From contig JAUPSS010000008.1 of the NCBI GenBank assembly GCA_040285825.1, forward strand, positions 682,001 to 746,000: 64,000 bases of DNA, written 5' to 3'. The translations under genes and the position numbers were made by a program. Source of the stretch: Eukaryota sp. TZLM1-RC. Its lineage: Eukaryota; Metamonada: BaSk clade. A model generated the notes under the pieces. The model saw only the letters and a program-made list of their open reading frames with translations, ran no database searches and was not told where the DNA came from. The stretch's first letter is position 1. Every line of letters starts with the position of its first letter. Positions 59,773 through 64,000 of this stretch are shown piece by piece.

Positions 59773-60216
59773 ATGATGGTATCTGAAATTGATATCTCTA
59801 TATATCTCCAGAAATGGTTAGACAGTAAGAGGCGGCGTGATTTACTTGTTTCCAGAGCGTTTCTCTCTGTTTTAGATCATAAGGCCGATCACTTTATAAT
59901 TTCAAATACATTAAAACATTGCTTCTCAATGTGGCAACTGCATATTGTCTCTCTTCGATTTTATCGTTACACTGTGTTTGAGCGTACATTATCTAGATGG
60001 AAGCTGTTACACGACATTCGATTGGAGGCTTACTGTAATTACCACAAGGCTCTTCAATTGCGGGCTATGACCATTCTAAACGATGCACTGACAGGAATTC
60101 ATGTTGATCGTACATGTAGTTCTGATACTGAACATTTAAGTACTCAATTGGCAGTTCTTCGTTTGTTTTTCAGATGGAAAGCCCTGATAAAGCCAAAATA
60201 TATCATAAACATATAA
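59773..60216 (+). CDS. Sfi1-like centrin-binding repeat protein
   Basis: 147 residues with short helical units that end in Trp: LQKWLDSKRRRDLLVSRAF, LKHCFSMWQLHIVSLRFYRY, FERTLSRWKLLHDIRLEAY and LRLFFRWKALIKPK. The spacing of about 23-35 residues between W motifs and the basic, aromatic helices resemble Sfi1 repeats, which bind centrin at basal bodies or spindle poles. It is much shorter than Sfi1 itself. The start codon is 55 bp from that of the divergent gene to the left. The family call is tentative. Confidence 0.5.
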   Translation: MMVSEIDISIYLQKWLDSKRRRDLLVSRAFLSVLDHKADHFIISNTLKHCFSMWQLHIVSLRFYRYTVFERTLSRWKLLHDIRLEAYCNYHKALQLRAMTILNDALTGIHVDRTCSSDTEHLSTQLAVLRLFFRWKALIKPKYIINI

Positions 60217-60238
60217 TAATAAATAATTTATTTGTACA

Positions 60239-60775
60239 CTAAAAGTTTTGCGTTTCAACACGTATCAATGCCGCCCTAAGTCGTTCAACAAGATCAGCAA
60301 GTTCACAAGTTCGAGCTGAAAATGATACAGGACCTTCAGAGGTTTCCAAATGAAGCAAGTATTCCAAGGGATCCGAACCAGTGGAACCTTCCAGGCTACA
60401 ATCTAAGCGCCAGTTGACGTCTTTAAGGACGGGATTCATAGTACAAAGAGAAAGGTGATTGCGAAGATCTTGTTTAAGTTCTGTATATTTGGATGATATC
60501 GCTGACTCCAAATTGGAAACTTCAACACAGTTTGTGTCTAGAACACCTAACAAATCATCAAGTGAGTAATCATGTTGTGCAGCCTCAGTCATTAGTGATG
60601 AGAGGGATGTAAACAATGGAGCAACGTCATCGCCGGAAATTCCACATGATTTAGACACAGAGTGAAAGAGTGAAGAGGCGTGGTTCGAAGTAAGACAAGT
60701 AACAGTAGCCTGTACTAATGACAAAATTTGTTCTGGGCCAAGTGCCTTAACTAAGCTAATGTGAGCGTAGTCCAT
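60239..60775 (-). CDS. COMM-domain protein (COMMD family)
   Basis: 178 residues. The C-terminal COMM domain is clear: LKDVNWRLDCSLEGSTGSD, then PLEYLLHLETSEGPVSFSAR and LADLVERLRAALIRVE, with the conserved Trp and the closing amphipathic helix. The N-terminal 110 residues are helical (LVQATVTCLTSNHASSLFHS, DDVAPLFTSLSSLMTEAAQH), as in the HN domain. COMMD proteins form a ten-member ring in the CCC complex, which works with retriever in endosomal recycling. I cannot name the paralogue; COMMD3 is one possibility. The promoter carries motifs shared with VPS16 and the TAF4-like gene. Confidence 0.85.
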   Translation of the reverse strand: MDYAHISLVKALGPEQILSLVQATVTCLTSNHASSLFHSVSKSCGISGDDVAPLFTSLSSLMTEAAQHDYSLDDLLGVLDTNCVEVSNLESAISSKYTELKQDLRNHLSLCTMNPVLKDVNWRLDCSLEGSTGSDPLEYLLHLETSEGPVSFSARTCELADLVERLRAALIRVETQNF

Positions 60776-60836
60776 TTTTACAGATATTGTCTATTACAAT
60801 GAAATAAGTGTTCTCTTTACACCGTTGTAGAGAGAC
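60776..60836 (-). promoter_or_regulatory. start-proximal promoter of the COMMD gene
   Basis: Toward the ATG: CAACGGTGTAAAGAGAA, then TTTCATTGTAATAGACA, overlapping TAGACAATATCT, then the ATG. The first and last boxes recur before VPS16, and the middle one recurs before the TAF4-like gene. It directly follows the end of a Fanzor remnant. Confidence 0.5.
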
Positions 60837-60849
60837 TGAGTTTTTTGGA

Positions 60850-62811
60850 AGATTTTCTCCTTGATTCCTTTTCTTTGAACCTTTATCAACCTTGGCTCTC
60901 TGTAGGTATACTGGTCTATCTCCAGCCTTTCTATGTGTCCATCACTGTCAGGATTCCAAGCGAAGGATTTTGATTTCTATTCAATTAACTTTCGCATGAT
61001 TTACACTTGGTAAGCCTGTGAAGAATAGACATCTCTTCCATGGTTTTGGATTTTTCCAACACTTGAATGTTTCAACTGTTCTTTTTTCTTTCCTGCATTT
61101 GGAAAAACAACAACTGGTTTCAAACTCATCCATTAAAATGACTTTATAACCAGCCTTTTAAATATAATTCTTAAACTTTTTGTTTTGTTAGGTTGTACAG
61201 TAGGTCTTCTGCTTTAGTAACTACCGTTGCTCAAGTTTATGGTACTCGATCAAATGGCTGCGATAAAATTTGCCGAAGTGAGGCAACCGCAAAGCTGGAA
61301 AAATCTATAGAAGTTGCTGAATTGGAAGCAAACGTGGATAATTCGGTGTTTGCATTTTCAATTGTCATTTCTTTAGACTCTATCATTTGGTTTTATATCC
61401 TACGCTGCCCCAGTATACTTGATCGCCCATCGTTTGTGGTTTTCATTAAGCCTTGTTTTCAAATACCAGGACATCTGAGTCATTCTGAACCATTTGAATT
61501 TCTTGTCTTGATCACCCGACTTTTTTGATGTTCAGTTTCATGTTCAAAAACCATGAGCAATTCTTGCTCCGTTTTTTTACCCCCAAAATACAATAAATCA
61601 CGTTTTCCGGGATCACAAACAACAATTCGTTTATCTTGAATAGTATTGACCTCAACATCATCAATATGTAAGAGAGAAATACTGGCCTTGTTGTCTGGCT
61701 TACATTTCTGACCTTCCAAAACCCGACAAACAAATTTCACTGCAGTTTATTGTCAATCAGTTTGGATGGTGTTGTAGAATTTATAATCTTTTGTTTGATC
61801 ATTTGTTGGTTTGAATCTATAAATTTGATCTTGTGTATTGACCATTTTCAGCCTCTGTTTAGGCAACAAATCGTCCATCAATGTTTGTTTAATAGTTGTC
61901 CATATTGTTCTCATGTCAATTGGAAAATAACCAGGACCTAGAATGATTGGTATAGGGTTAATGTGAAAAAGTTTCTCCTCTCTATTTGCAATATATTGGG
62001 CAATCCTAATTGCTGGATTTAAGAATATCTGAAAATCTTTCTCAAAAGAATGTGGAAGAAGATGTACATCAACTGGAAATATATTGTCAACCATACCTTC
62101 ATCCATGACTAAATTCTCAATTTGACAAGTAAATGGTGTTACAAGACCATAAAAAATTTCTTCACGTTCATTGTTTCTAATATCATGATGCTGACACAAA
62201 TTTAAAAACTCATCATCAAGAAGGTCTGAAATATTTTCAAGTACAAGACTTAAAGAACCCAAATAATCTCTATCATCAACTAAAAACATTTTTTTGTGGA
62301 AGTTTAAATCTATATGAAATCTAATGAAATTATAGTAGGTAATGGTGTTGCGTACCCACCCAGTTTGTGCATTTTTGCTAACAATTCTTTCCACATCTGT
62401 TCTGTCAAAATACACCATAGAGGAACGATTGACATGCTTTTCATAATTTAATTTGAAATTATTCTCAAAATTTACAAACATCACCGGGGCCATGTACTCG
62501 GGAGTTCTATTGAACACACCAGTTGGAAATCGTGGAAACAGTTAAGGTCTATTTCTCAATTGATCCACATAACTTAGAGTTTGGTTCAACTTTTGTTGTT
62601 CAAAAATAGTCGATAATCTATAATCTCCTTCACCATATACAAGGTCTTCCAAGTCTTGTGGATTTGCACTTCTTAATTTTGAAACTTGTTGTTCATAACA
62701 ATCAGCAAAAATAAAACGAATTATGGTCATCAATGATTCGTATAATTTGGCAGAAATACGTGGAAATGACAAATTACGTTCAACGAAGACTGTAAATACA
62801 GTTTCAAACAA
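60850..62811 (-). pseudogene. Fanzor (eukaryotic TnpB-like RNA-guided nuclease), decayed
   Basis: On the minus strand successive fragments give an almost complete Fanzor. Residues encoded at 61753-62517 have NPAIRIAQYIANREEKLFHI, then PGYFPIDMRTIW, the conserved block before the RuvC core. After two in-frame stops, 61480-61740 has VKFVCRVLEGQKC and the RuvC-I motif VVCDPGKRDLLYFG (Asp at 61612-61614). Then DKKFKWFRMTQMSWYLKTRL in another frame. Near 61130 comes VILMDEFETSCCFSKC, the RuvC-II Glu with a Cys pair; near 61000 LTKCKSC; near 60975 NRNQNPSLGIL, where the last catalytic Asp is replaced by Asn; then RPVYLQRAK. At least four breaks and a small LINE piece interrupt it. 62542-62811 may be its N-terminal part. 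Confidence 0.75.
61195..61255 (+). mobile_element. LINE family A splinter inside the Fanzor
   Basis: About 60 bp encode SSALVTTVAQVYGT, close to SSALVATIPQVYGT in the LINE A copy at 4873-8030. It interrupts the Fanzor between RuvC-I and RuvC-II. Confidence 0.5.
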
Positions 62812-64000
62812 GATTTATTCGTAATTAAAGTAATATTCGAACAACATGTATTCGTAATTGTTTAGACTTTGAAGCCGTCTCTTTCAGTTTCAGTTTAACC
62901 TTTCAATGATTGACCATTGAGTTCACAGCTGCACGAATAGTTTTATAAGATGGTAAAATGAACTTATCTTTCTGAAAGAAGACAATTGGTTTGAGACTTA
63001 GGATGCAATCATGCCCAGAATGAATCAAATTCTTTCGAACTTCATTAGTTGCCCAACAGACAACAGATAAAACATTAGTAAATTGGTCATGAAGTTTAAT
63101 TTTCTTCTCATTTACCATCTTATTCGCAAGATTGCCTAAACTATGTCCATATTGGAAAAAATTGAATTTTTTGACAATGCTGACCATGTAAAATTGTAAA
63201 GAATTGATTACTTTCAAGTAGGTCTAAAAATGTTGAATCTTGCTTGGAACTCTATTGTCAAAACTTTTTTGTGCTAAAGTGTTTCTGTAGAAACAATTCA
63301 GTATTTCCTGGATATAGAACTTTTACTTACAAGATGTACTACGGTAATTCTCTAATGTAGAATTCGCTAGGTCAAAATATCAAAATGTTGTCTCAAATAC
63401 AGAAACATTCTAGAACTATACATAAAATATATATAAAATGTTCGAAATCCAGGATAAAATATTCCGATCTTCAATCAAAATTTTACATTCATTGTACAAT
63501 ACACAAATTGTATCCATTGGAAGAATTTGATTGGAATTTTGCCCATTTACTCTATTTTTTAATATTTATTGTCAATACCCTATATCTTCCAGGTGAATTT
63601 GAAAACGTTTTTGAACTGATAGGTCCAAGAACTAATACGGATTTCAAATTATTTTTGACGAAATATTGCGTTCTTCGTATCTGAACAGATGTTGAAGATG
63701 ACTTTGATGCAATAACGGTGAATCTCTATGAAGGTGTTGCATCATTTAAAAAGACGTGGAAAATTCAGGTGTGTTTATGTTTAGTTTAGTTAGTGTAAAT
63801 ATTCTTTAAAAGTTGATATAGACATGACCAACAACAGTCAATTGCAGAAGACACAAAAAAATGTGAAAAGCCCAGACTGGTGGTCACACGTAATTATCAA
63901 TTCATTTCTAGTTTCCAAAGACAAGTTTAGGTTTGTGTGAAATTGCCAGACAGATTTAAAGGTCAAAATCTAAATTCAATTGTGCAATCATCGTGATCAT
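62812..64000. other. unassigned end of window
   Basis: On the minus strand 62903-63217 is open for 104 codons (FFQYGHSLGNLANKMVNEKK, IVFFQKDKFILPSYKTIRAA) and might be a Fanzor N-terminus or a separate remnant. On the plus strand 63385-63790 is open apart from one TGA (LEEFDWNFAHLLYFLIFIVN, TDVEDDFDAITVNLYEGVAS). I recognise neither. No RNA gene or repeat is supported. Confidence 0.3.

Noticed and set aside
61193-61528. A plus-strand protein of 111 residues
   Set aside because: Its first 15 residues are a LINE splinter and the rest is antisense to the Fanzor RuvC region.
1-64000. CRISPR array or bacterial operon structure
   Set aside because: No set of regularly spaced identical repeats exists, and the genes are eukaryotic, individually promoted and partly spliced.

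Overview
This is nuclear DNA of a unicellular eukaryote, probably a ciliated and possibly anaerobic protist. The eukaryotic evidence is direct: a cyclin-dependent kinase, a cyclin, MND1, the B-block subunit of TFIIIC, a TAF4-like protein, RPB12, B9D1, NOP9, VPS16, ribosomal protein eL36, THOC2 and a COMM-domain protein. Two genes (class III fructose-1,6-bisphosphatase and eL36) are split by spliceosomal introns of only 26-34 nt, mostly with a GTATG start and a YTAAY branch motif fused to the 3' splice site. That style is known from metamonads such as Trichomonas and Giardia, so a metamonad flagellate is my best guess, by inference. B9D1, a Dpy-30-type protein and a possible centrin-binding protein fit a ciliated cell. 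TAA, TAG and TGA all end genes, so the code is standard.

Layout. 1-4840: cyclin gene, then decayed LINE pieces and a beta-helix pseudogene. 4861-8042: a three-level nested insertion (hAT inside MULE inside LINE) touching the start of a GT4 glycosyltransferase (8048-9703); a CDK follows (9915-10790). 10912-18445: a LINE split by a 6.9-kb Ty3/gypsy element with identical LTRs. 18807-24767: MND1, the TFIIIC subunit and TAF4-like, tightly packed. 24830-32710: LINE copies plus a defective LTR element. 33285-39348: RPB12, B9D1, NOP9, VPS16. 39723-42180: a Fanzor remnant and nested LINEs. 43144-45341: the FBPase. 45629-46823: a gag-only LTR element. 48371-51701: Dpy-30-like, coiled-coil, eL36 and an unknown protein. 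52112-55910: LINEs and a solo LTR. 55928-60775: THOC2, a small coiled-coil gene, an Sfi1-like gene and COMMD. 60850-62811: a large decayed Fanzor (eukaryotic TnpB relative). The last kilobase is unassigned.

Unique host genes are intron-poor, intact and compact, often divergent with 55-80 bp between starts. The gaps are filled with at least three families of restriction-like-endonuclease LINEs, three kinds of LTR element with 4-bp target duplications, a MULE, a hAT and two Fanzor remnants. Several insertions sit within about 20 bp of start codons without entering coding sequence. The host genes are mostly general machinery (RNA polymerase II and III transcription, mRNA export, ribosome, endosomal traffic, cell cycle, meiosis, cilium) and form no single pathway. 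The Fanzor loci and the RNA-level organisation (very short introns, shared start-proximal motifs) are the most novel content.
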